This document shows positions 17,846 through 27,082 of a stretch of 49,206 bases of DNA, one piece after another. This DNA comes from Parvibaculum sp. (GTDB taxonomy: Bacteria; Pseudomonadota; Alphaproteobacteria; Parvibaculales; Parvibaculaceae): assembly GCA_019635955.1 (NCBI GenBank), contig JAHBYL010000019.1, positions 1-49,206 of the forward strand, written 5' to 3'. Positions within the stretch are counted from its first letter, which is position 1. Each line of letters starts with the position of its first letter. The notes below the pieces were generated by a model. That model worked only from the letters and a program-made list of their open reading frames with translations. It had not been told where the DNA came from and did not search any database. The position numbers and the translations under genes are program-made.

Positions 17846-17878
17846 CGGGCCATCGGTCTTCAAGGGAAAGAGATAGAA

Positions 17879-20221
17879 ATGGCACCGGCGAAGGAAACAA
17901 CGCGCGATCCCGTCTGCGGCATGGAAGTGGTGCCGGGCGAAACGCCCCACACTCATGTGCATCAGGGCGAAACGTTCCATTTCTGCTCGGCGGGCTGCGC
18001 GCGGAAATTTGCCGCCGAGCCGGAAAAATATCTCGCGGCCGGCGGGGCGAAGCCTGCCTGCCACGGCCACGGCGCTCATGCGCCGGTAGATCACGGTCCC
18101 CAGCCGCCCGGCACGAAATATACCTGCCCCATGCATCCCGAGATCGTGCGGGACGGGCCCGGCGCCTGCCCGATCTGCGGCATGGCGCTGGAGCCGATGG
18201 GCATTTCCCCCGACAAGCCGGAAAACGAGGAGCTGAGGGACATGACCCGGCGCTTCTGGGTTGCGTTCCTCTTCTCCCTGCCGCTCTTCGCGCTGGAAAT
18301 GGGCGCGCATCTCTTTGGCTTCCATGTGCCGCTCTCTCCTCATGCCATGGCCTGGACGCAATTGACGCTCGCAACGCCCGTCGTGCTCTGGGCGGGCCTG
18401 CCCTTCTTTCAGCGCGGCTGGGCTTCCATCGTCACGCGCAACCTCAACATGTTCACGCTGATCGCGATCGGCACCGGCGCGGCCTATCTCTATTCGCTGG
18501 TGGCGGTGCTCGCGCCGCAGATATTTCCCGATGCATTCCGCGATGCACATGGCGCGGTGCCGCTCTATTTCGAGGCCGCCGCCGTCATCGTCGCGCTCGT
18601 GCTGCTCGGCCAGGTGCTGGAACTGAAGGCGCGAGACCGCACGGGCGATGCGCTGCGCGCGCTGCTCGATCTCGCGCCCCGCACCGCACGGCGCCTCACC
18701 GCTGCGGGCGATGAGGATGTGCCGCTTGAAGAGGTGCGGAAGGGCGATCTCCTGCGCGTTCGCCCCGGCGAGCGCGTGCCGGTGGACGGTACGGTGACGG
18801 AGGGCCGCAGCGCCATCGACGAAGCCATGGTGACGGGCGAAAGCGTGCCGCAGGAAAAGCGCGAAGGCGCGAAAGTGATCGGCGGCACGCTGAACGGGCA
18901 GGGCTCCTTCGTCATGCGCGCAGAAGGCATCGGCGAAGAGACGATGCTCGCCCGCATCGTCGCCCTCGTCGCCGAAGCCTCGCGGAGCCGCGCGCCCATC
19001 CAGTCGCTGGCGGACAAGGTCTCCGGCATCTTCATACCCGTGGTGCTCGCCGTCGCCATCATTGCTTTCATCCTCTGGTCCTTTCTCGGGCCGGAGCCCG
19101 CCTTCTCATATGCGCTCATCGCTGCCGTCTCGGTCCTCATCATCGCCTGCCCCTGCGCGCTCGGGCTTGCGACCCCCATGTCGATCATGGTGGCGATGGG
19201 CCGCGGCGCCTCCATGGGCGTCCTCATCCGCGATGCCGAGGCGCTGGAGCGCTTCGAAAAGGTCGACACGCTCGTCATCGACAAGACCGGCACGCTGACG
19301 GAAGGCCGCCCGGTGCTGCGCGTTGCGGAACCATATGGAGACATGACGCGCGAAAACCTCCTCGCGCTCGCCGCAAGCCTCGAAAGCGGCAGCGAGCATC
19401 CACTTGCTGCGGCCATTATCGCCGCCGCCAGGGGGGAGGGGATAAGTTTTGCGGAAGCGCAGGATTTCGATGCGCCCTCGGGCAAGGGCGTCACGGGCCG
19501 GGTGGGCGCGGAGGCGGTGGCGCTCGGCAACGAGACGCTGATGAAGGAACTGGGCGTCGATGTCGCGCCGATGGCCCCCCGCGTCGCCGCGCTGAGGGGC
19601 GAGGGCGCAAGCGTGGTCTTCGTCGCGGTGGAAACCCGCCTCGCGGGCCTCGTCGCGGTCGCGGACCCGGTGAAGGAAACGAGCGCCAAGGCGATCCGGC
19701 ACTTGCGGGAGGCCGGCCTCCACATCGTCATGCTGACAGGCGATGCGCGCGCCACGGCGGAAGCGGTCGCGAAGACGCTCGGCATCGCGGAGGTCGAGGC
19801 CGAAGTCCTGCCGGAGCGGAAGGCCGAAGTCGTGAAGCGGCTCCGCGGCGAAGGCCGCATCGTCGCCATGGCGGGCGACGGCGTGAACGACGCCCCGGCG
19901 CTCGCAGCCGCCGATGTCGGCATCGCCATGGGCACGGGCACAGATGTCGCGATGGAGGCGGCGGGCGTGACGCTCGTGAAAGGCGACCTGATGGGCCTCG
20001 TCCGCGCAAGGGCACTGAGCCGCGCCGCCATGCGCAATATCAGGCAAAACCTCTTCTTCGCCTTCGTCTACAACGCAGCCGGCGTGCCGCTGGCCGCCGG
20101 CATCCTCTACCCCGTCTTCGGCCTGCTCCTCAGCCCCATCTTCGCGGCGGCAGCGATGTCGCTATCCTCCGTGTCGGTCATCGGGAATGCGCTGAGGTTG
20201 AGGCGGCTGAAGCTGGGGTGA
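17879..20221 (+). CDS. copA: Copper-exporting P1B-type ATPase
   Basis: This 780-residue inner-membrane pump exports Cu(I). Instead of the classic GMxCxxC domain, the N terminus has a YHS-type domain (RDPVCGMEV, then FHFCSAGC; residues about 8-50), a His-rich linker, and a heavy-metal-binding CPMHP...CPICGM domain (about 82-105). The membrane CPC motif ([11 protein letters not shown], about residue 424), phosphorylation motif DKTGTLTEG (about 466), SEHPLAAA and [10 protein letters not shown] are all intact. A CueR-like promoter directly upstream supports copper over other metals. The gene stands alone on its strand, divergent from tamA. Confidence 0.93.
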   Translation: MAPAKETTRDPVCGMEVVPGETPHTHVHQGETFHFCSAGCARKFAAEPEKYLAAGGAKPACHGHGAHAPVDHGPQPPGTKYTCPMHPEIVRDGPGACPICGMALEPMGISPDKPENEELRDMTRRFWVAFLFSLPLFALEMGAHLFGFHVPLSPHAMAWTQLTLATPVVLWAGLPFFQRGWASIVTRNLNMFTLIAIGTGAAYLYSLVAVLAPQIFPDAFRDAHGAVPLYFEAAAVIVALVLLGQVLELKARDRTGDALRALLDLAPRTARRLTAAGDEDVPLEEVRKGDLLRVRPGERVPVDGTVTEGRSAIDEAMVTGESVPQEKREGAKVIGGTLNGQGSFVMRAEGIGEETMLARIVALVAEASRSRAPIQSLADKVSGIFIPVVLAVAIIAFILWSFLGPEPAFSYALIAAVSVLIIACPCALGLATPMSIMVAMGRGASMGVLIRDAEALERFEKVDTLVIDKTGTLTEGRPVLRVAEPYGDMTRENLLALAASLESGSEHPLAAAIIAAARGEGISFAEAQDFDAPSGKGVTGRVGAEAVALGNETLMKELGVDVAPMAPRVAALRGEGASVVFVAVETRLAGLVAVADPVKETSAKAIRHLREAGLHIVMLTGDARATAEAVAKTLGIAEVEAEVLPERKAEVVKRLRGEGRIVAMAGDGVNDAPALAAADVGIAMGTGTDVAMEAAGVTLVKGDLMGLVRARALSRAAMRNIRQNLFFAFVYNAAGVPLAAGILYPVFGLLLSPIFAAAAMSLSSVSVIGNALRLRRLKLG

Positions 20222-20265
20222 AGTTAGGGCAAATCCCGGTGTCGATTTGAGTCGATGAAAGAAGG

Positions 20266-21984
20266 TTATTCACCTTTTTTCGACGGGTTGTTCTCAAAAC
20301 CGAGAAATTCATTGAGCCTTTTTGCGACCGCTATCCGTCTGGCCGTCAGAAAGCTCTTGTAAGAGGTTGGTTCAAGGAGTTCGGGTTCTATCGGAATGCA
20401 TTGTGCATTGAAAGCTGTCTGCCCTGCTTTCTCCACAAGTGCCGGGAGATAGTTACTGGGAGCCTTATCGCTGATCGCGCGATTGGTGCGGCCACTGATA
20501 AAAGAAAGGTTACAGATGTCGTCAGATTCCCTCGAGGAATATTGGTTCTTAAGAACCGCTTTAGGAAATATGTGATGAAACTGAAGCCGATGTTCCGTCC
20601 CCGAATGGTCGAGCGCAATTGCGAGATTCGATCGCCAATCTTTCGCTCCGGCATCTCGGAAGGCAAGAAACATTGTCTTAAAGAGCGCGCTTCTTTGATT
20701 GCGTCCCTCAAGTTCTTCAGCAGAAATGTCGAGCCTTCCGACTTGCAAACGCAAGCGATCTATCAGTTCTTCTACCCCATGTTGCTCAATCGTCGTGATA
20801 TCTTGATCCAAAATGGTTTCGCTAGAGCCGCGTGAGTAACGGCCTTTTGCATTTGCTAAAAGGGCCCAAAACCGCAATCTGTCCGATTCCGTTGGCTCAA
20901 GTAGATAGCTTCGCGTGTGGCAGAAGAAAGCCAGCGACAAGATTAGATATGGCGATGACAACAACGCAGTGCTATCGATCCCGACGTTGTGCTTGAGGTA
21001 GTTGAGGGCAAACTCCATACCCTTGCAGCACTCTTTCCACGCCTTCTGGAGCTGCTCTACCGTGAGACTTCCGATCGTTAGGAATCGGGACTGCCCAGTG
21101 GCGAACACGACCATGTTCTTCAGGTGGAGTCCAAGATCAAGTTCGAAACCCTTGTCTGTACATTCCTTCTGAAACGCTTGGAATATCTGGAGAGAGTTTC
21201 GCCACTTTGCTGTTATCTGTGCTAATGCGAGGTCGGAGCTTCGCAGCTTAGCTCCAAGCGAATTAACTCTGACGAAGATTTCTGTCACTTCGTCGTAGGA
21301 TAGGCTGCGCTCCAGAACATCCATCCGGTAGACGTAGTCACGAATCCCACGAAGGCGCGCGAGGCGCTGGCTGTATTTTTCGTAACGAGGGTCCTCAAAG
21401 TCTTTGACGCCAGCACTTTTGAGAAAAGGCGCATCGTTGTCCGTTAGAAAGACATCGGTGACCTTTATCCAATGAGGGAGTTGCGACAGTTTGCGAGTGG
21501 AAACGACAAACGTCATTTTGTCGAAACGTCTTTGAAGCTCATCATCGCTCGAATCTGTCTCATCGGCGATACGGTCGTCGTCATCGTCAGCGGCGTCTTC
21601 GTCTACTTCCGTAACTACAGCCAAAGTATCGGGGTGGTTGAGATTGAAGAGTAGCTCGATAGGTCGTTTGCGCCCACGGACAGACACCGGACGGCCGCGT
21701 ATTACAGCGGATAGGGATGTCAACCTCTGTTGGCCATCAAGTAGCAATCGTTTCGTCTCGTAGGGGTTTTGTTGCTGTTCGACAGCGAATTCCTGCAGTG
21801 GAACTCCTTCGTCCGTCTCCCACAGCAGGATCGCGCCGGAGGGGTACCCGCGATAAAGAGAATCACAGAGATCACGCACGCGTGTCGACCGCCAAACGTA
21901 GCGGCGTTGCATCTCCGGTAGGCGGAGTTCGCCACGCTCGATCATTCCGACCAATTCTGCGACGGTAGCCTCTGCTTTTCCCAT
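20266..21984 (-). CDS. DUF262/DUF1524 protein (GmrSD-like, probable antiphage nuclease)
   Basis: This 572-residue protein fuses an N-terminal DUF262 (ParB-like) domain, with LRLPEMQRRYVW (about residues 20-31) and LLDGQQRLTSL (about 80-90), to a C-terminal DUF1524 His-Me-finger domain with FHHIFPKAVL and N-SFIS-TNR-IS-KAPSNYL (about 475-530). The same pair forms the type IV restriction system GmrSD, which cleaves modified phage DNA. Base composition is near half G+C, far below both neighbours, and rare codons are common, pointing to acquisition by transfer. It stands alone, without a methyltransferase or helicase. A defence role is inferred from the family. Confidence 0.85.
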   Translation of the reverse strand: MGKAEATVAELVGMIERGELRLPEMQRRYVWRSTRVRDLCDSLYRGYPSGAILLWETDEGVPLQEFAVEQQQNPYETKRLLLDGQQRLTSLSAVIRGRPVSVRGRKRPIELLFNLNHPDTLAVVTEVDEDAADDDDDRIADETDSSDDELQRRFDKMTFVVSTRKLSQLPHWIKVTDVFLTDNDAPFLKSAGVKDFEDPRYEKYSQRLARLRGIRDYVYRMDVLERSLSYDEVTEIFVRVNSLGAKLRSSDLALAQITAKWRNSLQIFQAFQKECTDKGFELDLGLHLKNMVVFATGQSRFLTIGSLTVEQLQKAWKECCKGMEFALNYLKHNVGIDSTALLSSPYLILSLAFFCHTRSYLLEPTESDRLRFWALLANAKGRYSRGSSETILDQDITTIEQHGVEELIDRLRLQVGRLDISAEELEGRNQRSALFKTMFLAFRDAGAKDWRSNLAIALDHSGTEHRLQFHHIFPKAVLKNQYSSRESDDICNLSFISGRTNRAISDKAPSNYLPALVEKAGQTAFNAQCIPIEPELLEPTSYKSFLTARRIAVAKRLNEFLGFENNPSKKGE

Positions 21985-22156
21985 GATGGTTCCAGTGCCT
22001 TGGCAACTACGTACAGAGCATACTTACAAAAATTATGAGGTGAAGGGTGGTTGCGGTTGAACGTATCAGTGCTGCGCGTCCCCACGCAAAGGAACGCAAT
22101 TGACGCCCATCGGATAACCCCTTGCCTCCCCTAATGCGCTTCATTACGCTGCCGGT

Positions 22157-22849
22157 ATGAGCGACGCGGTTGATGGGCAGAAGGCGGGCGAGAAGCCGGG
22201 CAGGCGCGGGGATACGCGGCGCCGGCTGATGCTGGCGGCCGAGCAGCTGTTCGGCGAGCGCGGGCTTCATGCCGTGACGCTGAAGGAGATCAACGCCGCT
22301 GCCGGGCAGCGGAACGAATCCGCCCTTCATTATCATTTCGGCTCGAAGCAGCGCCTCGTCGAGGCGATCTTCGCCGATCGCGCAAGCGCCATCGACCGGG
22401 TGCGCGTCACCCGCGTCGAGGCGCTGATCGGCTCGGGCCGCGAGCATGATATCAACGCGATCCTGCGCGCGACCTTCGAGCCCCTGACCGGCCTTCTCGA
22501 CACGGAAGAAGGCGTGCGCTTCGTGCGCTTCGCGGCGCAGGCGCTGAACGATCCCGATTTCGACCTGCCCATCGTCGCGATCCGCAGCGGCTTTGAGGGC
22601 ATCAACCGCGCGAACGGGCTCATCATCGCAGCCCTTGGTGATCTGCCGCCCGACATCGCCATCCAGCGCCAGCGCATGATGATCGAAATGGCGCTGACCT
22701 CGCTCGCGCTCTGGACGCGGCGCAAGGACGCCGCCCATGACGAAGCGGGCCGCGCGCTTTTCGTCTCCTCGCTTTTCGATGCGCTTGCCGGCGCCATGCG
22801 CGCGCCGGTCTCGGCCGAGACGCTCGCGGCGCTCAAGGCGCGGGGCTGA
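22157..22849 (+). CDS. TetR-family transcriptional regulator
   Basis: This 230-residue repressor has the TetR helix-turn-helix at about residues 20-65 (RRRLMLAAEQLFGERGLHAVTLKEI, ending in LHYHFGSKQRLVEAI). The C-terminal part is a helical ligand domain with no recognised specificity. The ATG has no strong ribosome site. The target is not obvious: the nearby alpha/beta hydrolase, GFA and SDR genes are on the other strand, and no operator palindrome next to the gene is clear. Confidence 0.88.
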   Translation: MSDAVDGQKAGEKPGRRGDTRRRLMLAAEQLFGERGLHAVTLKEINAAAGQRNESALHYHFGSKQRLVEAIFADRASAIDRVRVTRVEALIGSGREHDINAILRATFEPLTGLLDTEEGVRFVRFAAQALNDPDFDLPIVAIRSGFEGINRANGLIIAALGDLPPDIAIQRQRMMIEMALTSLALWTRRKDAAHDEAGRALFVSSLFDALAGAMRAPVSAETLAALKARG

Positions 22850-22899
22850 GGGGGCGGTCCCGAGGAGGGATTGGTTTCGTTTCTGAATTCAATTTTTGT

Positions 22900-22988
22900 C
22901 GTCATGGCCCGATTTATTCGGGCCATCCACGTCTTTGCGGCATGAAAAAAGAAAGACGTGGATGACCCGGACAAGCCGGGTCATGACG
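22900..22988. repeat. 89-bp palindromic intergenic repeat
   Basis: Within the gap 22850-23037 an almost perfect cruciform is visible. The outer arms CGTCATG/CATGACG enclose two hairpins (GGCCCG...CGGGCC at 22906-22924 and ACCCGG...CCGGGT at 22965-22981), and the core CATCCACGTCTTT pairs with AAAGACGTGGATG around an AT-rich centre. It looks like the dispersed palindromic (REP/MITE-like) elements known from Bradyrhizobium and related genomes. There is no coding capacity, and no second copy was seen in this window. Confidence 0.8.
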
Positions 22989-23037
22989 TGAAAAGAGGGG
23001 CGATTGTTCGTACGTCTCTGCCCGCTCCGCGCAAAGC

Positions 23038-23469
23038 CTACTTGCCCTTCAGCAAATCCGGCCAGGTGTCGAACACCGGCATGTCGCCCTTGAGGTCGTA
23101 CCAGTCCGCGCGCTCGCTCCAGAAGGCATGGGCGCGGGGCTTGCCGCCGACGGGCGTGTCGAGAATGCCGAGGCGGATGCGGATCATGCCCGGCAGCTCC
23201 GCCGCCTCCTTGTAGATCGGCGAGCCGCAATTGGGGCAGAAGCAGCGGAACTTGCCGGGGCTCGACTCATAGCGCTTGATCGTCTCCTCGCCGGAGAGAA
23301 AGCGCACCTTGTCGCGCGGCACGGATGAATTCGCCGTGAAGGCCGTGCCGCTCGCCTTGCGGCAGGTGTTGCAATGGCAGAAGCCGAACGGCCCGAGCGG
23401 CGCCTCGATCTCGAAGCGGATATTGCCGCACAGGCAGGTACCGCGATGCAGCGCCTCGCTCATCGTCAT
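23038..23469 (-). CDS. GFA (glutathione-dependent formaldehyde-activating-like) family protein
   Basis: This 143-residue zinc protein has the GFA/CENP-V fold. Cysteine pairs are visible in CLCGN (about residues 12-16), CHCNTCRKASG (about 31-41) and CFCPNCGSPIY. The founding member was described as joining formaldehyde to glutathione, but most relatives are uncharacterised. The ATG at 23469 overlaps the stop of the alpha/beta hydrolase as ATGA, so the two are coupled; an in-frame ATG two codons later is possible. Confidence 0.88.
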   Translation of the reverse strand: MTMSEALHRGTCLCGNIRFEIEAPLGPFGFCHCNTCRKASGTAFTANSSVPRDKVRFLSGEETIKRYESSPGKFRCFCPNCGSPIYKEAAELPGMIRIRLGILDTPVGGKPRAHAFWSERADWYDLKGDMPVFDTWPDLLKGK

Positions 23470-24356
23470 GCCTCCAGAAAATCATTCACCAGCGCGAGGA
23501 ATTCCTCGAGCTTGTCATGCTGCACCCAGTGCCCCGCACCTTCGACATTGACGACCTTCGCATTCCGGAAATGCGCCGCGCGCCCGTCGGCGACCGGATC
23601 GCTCGCCCAGCTTTCCGTGCCGCGGATAAGGAGTGTCGGGCAAGTGATGCGCGCCCAGAGCTTCGTCGTCACTTCCTCGTCGAAGCCCATGGGCGGGAAG
23701 GCGCGGACATAATTGTCGAACTTCCAGCTGTAGGTGCCGTCCTCGTTCTGGTTCACGCCATGCACGGTGAGATGCCGCGCGCGCTCCGGCGAGAGATGCG
23801 GGTTCTCGCCCTGCATGCGCTTGTAGGCTTCCTCGATCGATTCATAGCGCCGCGGCAGGCGCGAGGAGAGCTTGCGCACCTCGTCGATCCAGTTGCGGAT
23901 GCGCTGGTCGTCGTCGATCCGGTTGCGCTCGGCGATCATCTTGGGCGAGGGCCCGAGCCCTTCGATGACGACGAGCTTCTTCACCGTTTCGGGATAGAGC
24001 CCGGTATAGCGCAGCGCGATCGCCCCGCCCATCGAATGGGCAATGATGGTGAGCGGCGCGAGGCCGCGCTGATGGATAAGCTGCGCGATATCGCAGACAT
24101 AGTCGTTGATGTCGTAGGAACTGCCGATCATCCACTGGCTGTCGCCATGGCCGCGAAGGTCCGGCGCGATGATGTGATAGCGGTCGCGCATGGCTTCCGC
24201 CGTCCAGTCCCAGTTGCGGCAATGGTCGCGTCCGCCATGAATGAGCAGCAGCGGCTCCGCGCCCTCATTGCCCCAGTCCACATAATGGAGCCGCAATCGC
24301 TGCGAGATGTAGAATTGCGAGGCGGGGCCGATAAGGGAGCTGGCGCTGTCAACCAT
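23466..24356 (-). CDS. Alpha/beta hydrolase
   Basis: This 296-residue hydrolase has the oxyanion-side HGGRDH motif (about residue 39), the nucleophile Ser in AHSMGG (about 110), and the catalytic His in GAGHWVQHD near residue 278. It resembles the epoxide hydrolase/haloperoxidase-like branch, but the substrate is not clear. The ATG at 24356 is chosen because the sequence becomes protein-like there; the longer open frame upstream runs through a terminator and a possible small RNA. It is co-transcribed with the GFA gene. Confidence 0.85.
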   Translation of the reverse strand: MVDSASSLIGPASQFYISQRLRLHYVDWGNEGAEPLLLIHGGRDHCRNWDWTAEAMRDRYHIIAPDLRGHGDSQWMIGSSYDINDYVCDIAQLIHQRGLAPLTIIAHSMGGAIALRYTGLYPETVKKLVVIEGLGPSPKMIAERNRIDDDQRIRNWIDEVRKLSSRLPRRYESIEEAYKRMQGENPHLSPERARHLTVHGVNQNEDGTYSWKFDNYVRAFPPMGFDEEVTTKLWARITCPTLLIRGTESWASDPVADGRAAHFRNAKVVNVEGAGHWVQHDKLEEFLALVNDFLEA

Positions 24357-24452
24357 TCTGCGTCGTCCGTTTCTCTGTCTGAAGATTATGTGACGGCAGA
24401 TTAGCCGGAAGCGCGGGCGCCGCCAAACCGGGCGGCGAGAAGCCCGGCCACG

Positions 24453-24477
24453 AAAAAGCCGCCCGGCTAGGGGCGGC
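24453..24477 (-). terminator. Strong intrinsic terminator
   Basis: On the minus strand GCCGCCC-CTAGCC-GGGCGGC forms a perfect 7-bp GC stem with a 6-base loop, followed by five T. It ends transcripts coming from the SDR gene or from the candidate small RNA just upstream. Confidence 0.85.
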
Positions 24478-24571
24478 TTCGGCGGCCTCGAAAGGCAGCG
24501 CGGATCGGGTTCAGGAACGTACATCCGGCTCCTGTCCCCTCGGGGCCCGCTCTCGCAGACCCTCGCGCTTG
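24453..24571 (-). ncRNA. Candidate small RNA ending in the terminator
   Basis: Between the SDR stop and the alpha/beta hydrolase, the minus strand has a promoter-like TTGAAA (24605-24600), a 16-base spacer and TACATA (24583-24578), then a rod-shaped fold. The outer stem GCGC(GA)GGGTC/GATCCGCGC joins 24565 to 24498, with inner stems CCCC-GA-GGGG and CAGGA/TCCTG, and the strong terminator follows. Expected length is about 119 bases. The conserved core of 4.5S (SRP) RNA is absent and no riboswitch class is recognised. It could also be just the structured 3' tail of the SDR transcript. Confidence 0.35.
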
Positions 24572-24636
24572 AGAACCTATGTAATCATGAAGTGTGGCGT
24601 TTCAAGGGCAGGCTGGTGAAGAATTGACAACGCGCT

Positions 24637-25485
24637 TCACACGGCAGGGCCGTTCTCCGATTGCCCGCCAAGCACGCCTGCCTCGCGCCGGAACATGATC
24701 TTGCCGTAGGACGCAGGCATCAGCCGCTGCAGCCAGTCGATGATCTTCGCATCGGCGCCGATCAGGATGCGCGGCTTGTTCCTTTCGATGCCGCGCACGA
24801 TGACCTCGCCTGCGCGGTCGGGCGTGGTGCGGGCGAGGCGGTCGAAGCCCGACGCCGCTTCCTCGCGCACGGTGGCCTGCGTGCTTTGCAGGAAGCGGGC
24901 ATTGCGCACGATGTTGGTCTTGATGCCGCCGGGATGGACGCAGGACACGGCGATGTCCGTGCCCTTCATCTCGTGGCGCAGCGCCTCCGTAAAGCCGCGG
25001 ATCGCGAATTTCGCGGAATTATAGGCCGCCTGCGAAGGCACCGAGATGAGGCCGAACAGGCTCGACACATTGACGATATGGCCTGAGCCCTTCGCCTGGA
25101 GCTGCGGCAGGAAGGCCTTGGTGCCATAGACCATGCCCCAGAAGTCGATATTCATCACCCATTCGAAATCCTCATAGGTGAGTTCGTCGACCCGCGCGAT
25201 CTGTGCGACGCCGGCATTGTTGATGACGATGTCGGCGCCGCCATGCGCCCCCTCGATGTCCTGCGCGAAGGCATAGACGGCGTCCCGGTCCGCCACGTCG
25301 AGAAGATAAGTTGCTGCCTTGCCGCCAAGGGCCTCGATGCGCTGCGCCGTCTCGGCAAGCCCCGTCCGGTCGAGATCTGAAATGGCGAGCCGCGCGCCGC
25401 GCCTGGCAAGTGAGATGGCGGTGGCGCGGCCGATGCCGCTTGCCGCGCCGGTGACGATGGCGAGTTTGCCGTTGATGTCGGTCAT
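24637..25485 (-). CDS. Short-chain dehydrogenase/reductase (SDR)
   Basis: This classical SDR has 282 residues. It has the NAD(P) motif TGAASGIGRA (residues 12-21), NNAG (about 90), a catalytic serine in the NVSSLFG strand, and the YxxxK pair in YNSAKFA (about 160). A longer C-terminal tail (about residues 225-282, with IERNKPRILIGAD) is typical of membrane-associated lipid-acting SDRs. It is divergent from phoR. The substrate is unknown; a lipophilic hydroxy compound is plausible given the neighbourhood. Confidence 0.9.
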   Translation of the reverse strand: MTDINGKLAIVTGAASGIGRATAISLARRGARLAISDLDRTGLAETAQRIEALGGKAATYLLDVADRDAVYAFAQDIEGAHGGADIVINNAGVAQIARVDELTYEDFEWVMNIDFWGMVYGTKAFLPQLQAKGSGHIVNVSSLFGLISVPSQAAYNSAKFAIRGFTEALRHEMKGTDIAVSCVHPGGIKTNIVRNARFLQSTQATVREEAASGFDRLARTTPDRAGEVIVRGIERNKPRILIGADAKIIDWLQRLMPASYGKIMFRREAGVLGGQSENGPAV

Positions 25486-25705
25486 GGAAGTCCCGTGTGC
25501 CCCGTTTGTCGATCGGCGGCTAGCCTAGGCAAATTCACACGAATGTCACCTGCCGTTCGGGTCGAATTTCGTGGCGCGAAAAGGCCGCTGCCGCCGGCCT
25601 ACACCGCCGCCACCGGCAGAACTTCAAAGGATTGTCATCGCGAAATCCGGGCGCAAGTGCTACCACGATGGCAGCAAAACGGGATTTCGGAGCCTGACGG
25701 ATAAA

Positions 25706-27040
25706 ATGGCGGCGGCGGAAGGCGAGGGCAGGCTGACGCGGGGACGGCTATGGGCCCGGGATTTCGCATCCCGCTGGACAGGGACCCGCAGTTTCGTCAT
25801 CTCCGCTGCGGCGATTTTCCTCGTGCTCGCGATGCTTGGCTTGGCTCATCCCGTGGCTGCCTTCGTCGCCTTCATGTTGCTTGCGGGCATTTCGGCCACG
25901 CGTCTGATGGTGGTGGGCGAAACGACGCCCATCCGCATCGGCACGCGAGCCATTGAAGCCGGAAGCGGTATTCCGGGGGCGGGCGGCTCCGCGCTCGCGC
26001 TGCTGAACAAGTTGCCGGACCCTTTGATCGTTCTTGACCCGTCGGGCCGGGTCGCCTTTGCCAATGGAGCGGCGGAGGCCCAGGTCGGGAAAGCTGCCGC
26101 CGGCCGCCATGTCGCTACCGTGCTGCGCAGCGCCCCCCTCATCGCCGCCATCGAAAGCGTCACGCGTGACGGTACTGTCCGCGAGATCGAGTATGCGGTG
26201 CCCGTGCCGGTGCAGCGCAATTACACGGCCTATGTCGCGCCCTTCGACGGCGGCAAGGAAGGCGCGCCAAGGCTCGTTCTCGTCCTGCTGAGGGACGTCA
26301 CCGAAGCGCGCCGCGTGGAAGCCATGCGCGCCGATTTCGTGGCCTTCGCAAGCCACGAGCTGAAGACGCCGCTTGCCTCGCTTTCGGGCTTCATCGACAC
26401 GTTGCGCGGCCATGCCAAGGACGACCCCGAGGCGCGTGAGAAATTCCTGGCCATCATGGCCGACCAGGCCGGACGCATGCGCCGCCTGATCGAGGATCTT
26501 CTGTCGCTGTCGCGTATCGAGCTGCGCGAGCATGTGCGGCCCTCCGAGGCAGTGGACATGCTCGGCGTCGTGAACGACGTGACGGATGGGCTCGGCCCGG
26601 CCGCGGAACAATATGGCGTGGACATCGGCATCAATGCGCCGGCCGCCTTGCCGAAGGTGCTGGGCGACCGGGAAGAGCTTGCCCAGGTGGTCCAGAACCT
26701 CGCCGACAATGCATTGCGCTATGGCCGCTCCGGCAAGCGGGTCGAGATTTTGCTGGACCGGGCGGAGAAGGGCGGGCGGCCCTATGTGCGCCTGACCGTG
26801 CGCGATTACGGGCCCGGCATCCCCAAGGAGCACCTGCCGCGCCTGACCGAGCGATTCTACCGGGTCGATGCCGCGGCGAGCCGCGCAAGGGGCGGCACGG
26901 GGCTCGGCCTTGCCATCGTCAAGCACATCGTGAACAGGCATCAGGGCGTGCTGCAGATCGAGAGCGAACTTGAGAAAGGCTCGTCCTTCTCGGTGCTTCT
27001 GCCGCTTGCGCCCGAGCCGGCCTCAACGCTGAAACATTAA
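25706..27040 (+). CDS. phoR: Phosphate regulon sensor histidine kinase PhoR
   Basis: This 444-residue membrane sensor kinase has two close N-terminal helices (about residues 27-65) and a PAS domain (about 100-200, NKLPDPLIVLDPSGRV). The HisKA site is FASHELKTPLASL with phosphoacceptor His217, and the ATPase domain carries NLADNALRYG, DYGPGIP and GGTGLGLAIVKHIV. It should phosphorylate PhoB at low phosphate and be held off by PstSCAB-PhoU, all encoded just downstream. The ATG at 25706 is preferred because the 45 residues before it are Arg/Pro-rich and unlike any PhoR. Confidence 0.92.
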   Translation: MAAAEGEGRLTRGRLWARDFASRWTGTRSFVISAAAIFLVLAMLGLAHPVAAFVAFMLLAGISATRLMVVGETTPIRIGTRAIEAGSGIPGAGGSALALLNKLPDPLIVLDPSGRVAFANGAAEAQVGKAAAGRHVATVLRSAPLIAAIESVTRDGTVREIEYAVPVPVQRNYTAYVAPFDGGKEGAPRLVLVLLRDVTEARRVEAMRADFVAFASHELKTPLASLSGFIDTLRGHAKDDPEAREKFLAIMADQAGRMRRLIEDLLSLSRIELREHVRPSEAVDMLGVVNDVTDGLGPAAEQYGVDIGINAPAALPKVLGDREELAQVVQNLADNALRYGRSGKRVEILLDRAEKGGRPYVRLTVRDYGPGIPKEHLPRLTERFYRVDAAASRARGGTGLGLAIVKHIVNRHQGVLQIESELEKGSSFSVLLPLAPEPASTLKH

Positions 27041-27060
27041 TTTTCCGGCCATTCGCAAAA

Positions 27061-27082
27061 CTGTCATGCAACCGTCGTAAAC
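27061..27082 (+). promoter_or_regulatory. Pho box (PhoB-binding site) upstream of pstS
   Basis: Two 11-base direct repeats, CTGTCATGCAA and CCGTCGTAAAC, lie end to end, matching the CTGTCAT-plus-AT-rich half sites bound by PhoB. They sit 139 bases upstream of pstS, in the 181-base gap after phoR, and explain phosphate-starvation control of the pst operon. CCGTCG and CGACGG here also form a short inverted repeat. Confidence 0.8.

Noticed and set aside
16467-17876. 469-codon plus-strand open frame across tamA
   Set aside because: Its product is rich in Ala/Arg/His without domain pattern, while tamA on the other strand has signal peptide, POTRA and barrel motifs.
20217-22045. GGTGAAG on both sides of the DUF262 gene as possible target-site duplication
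   Set aside because: Seven bases with different flanks are easily found by chance, and no integrase or inverted ends accompany them.
24453-24571. 4.5S SRP RNA
   Set aside because: The rod shape and length would fit, but the conserved GGTCAGG-GGAAG-AGCAG core is missing on both strands.
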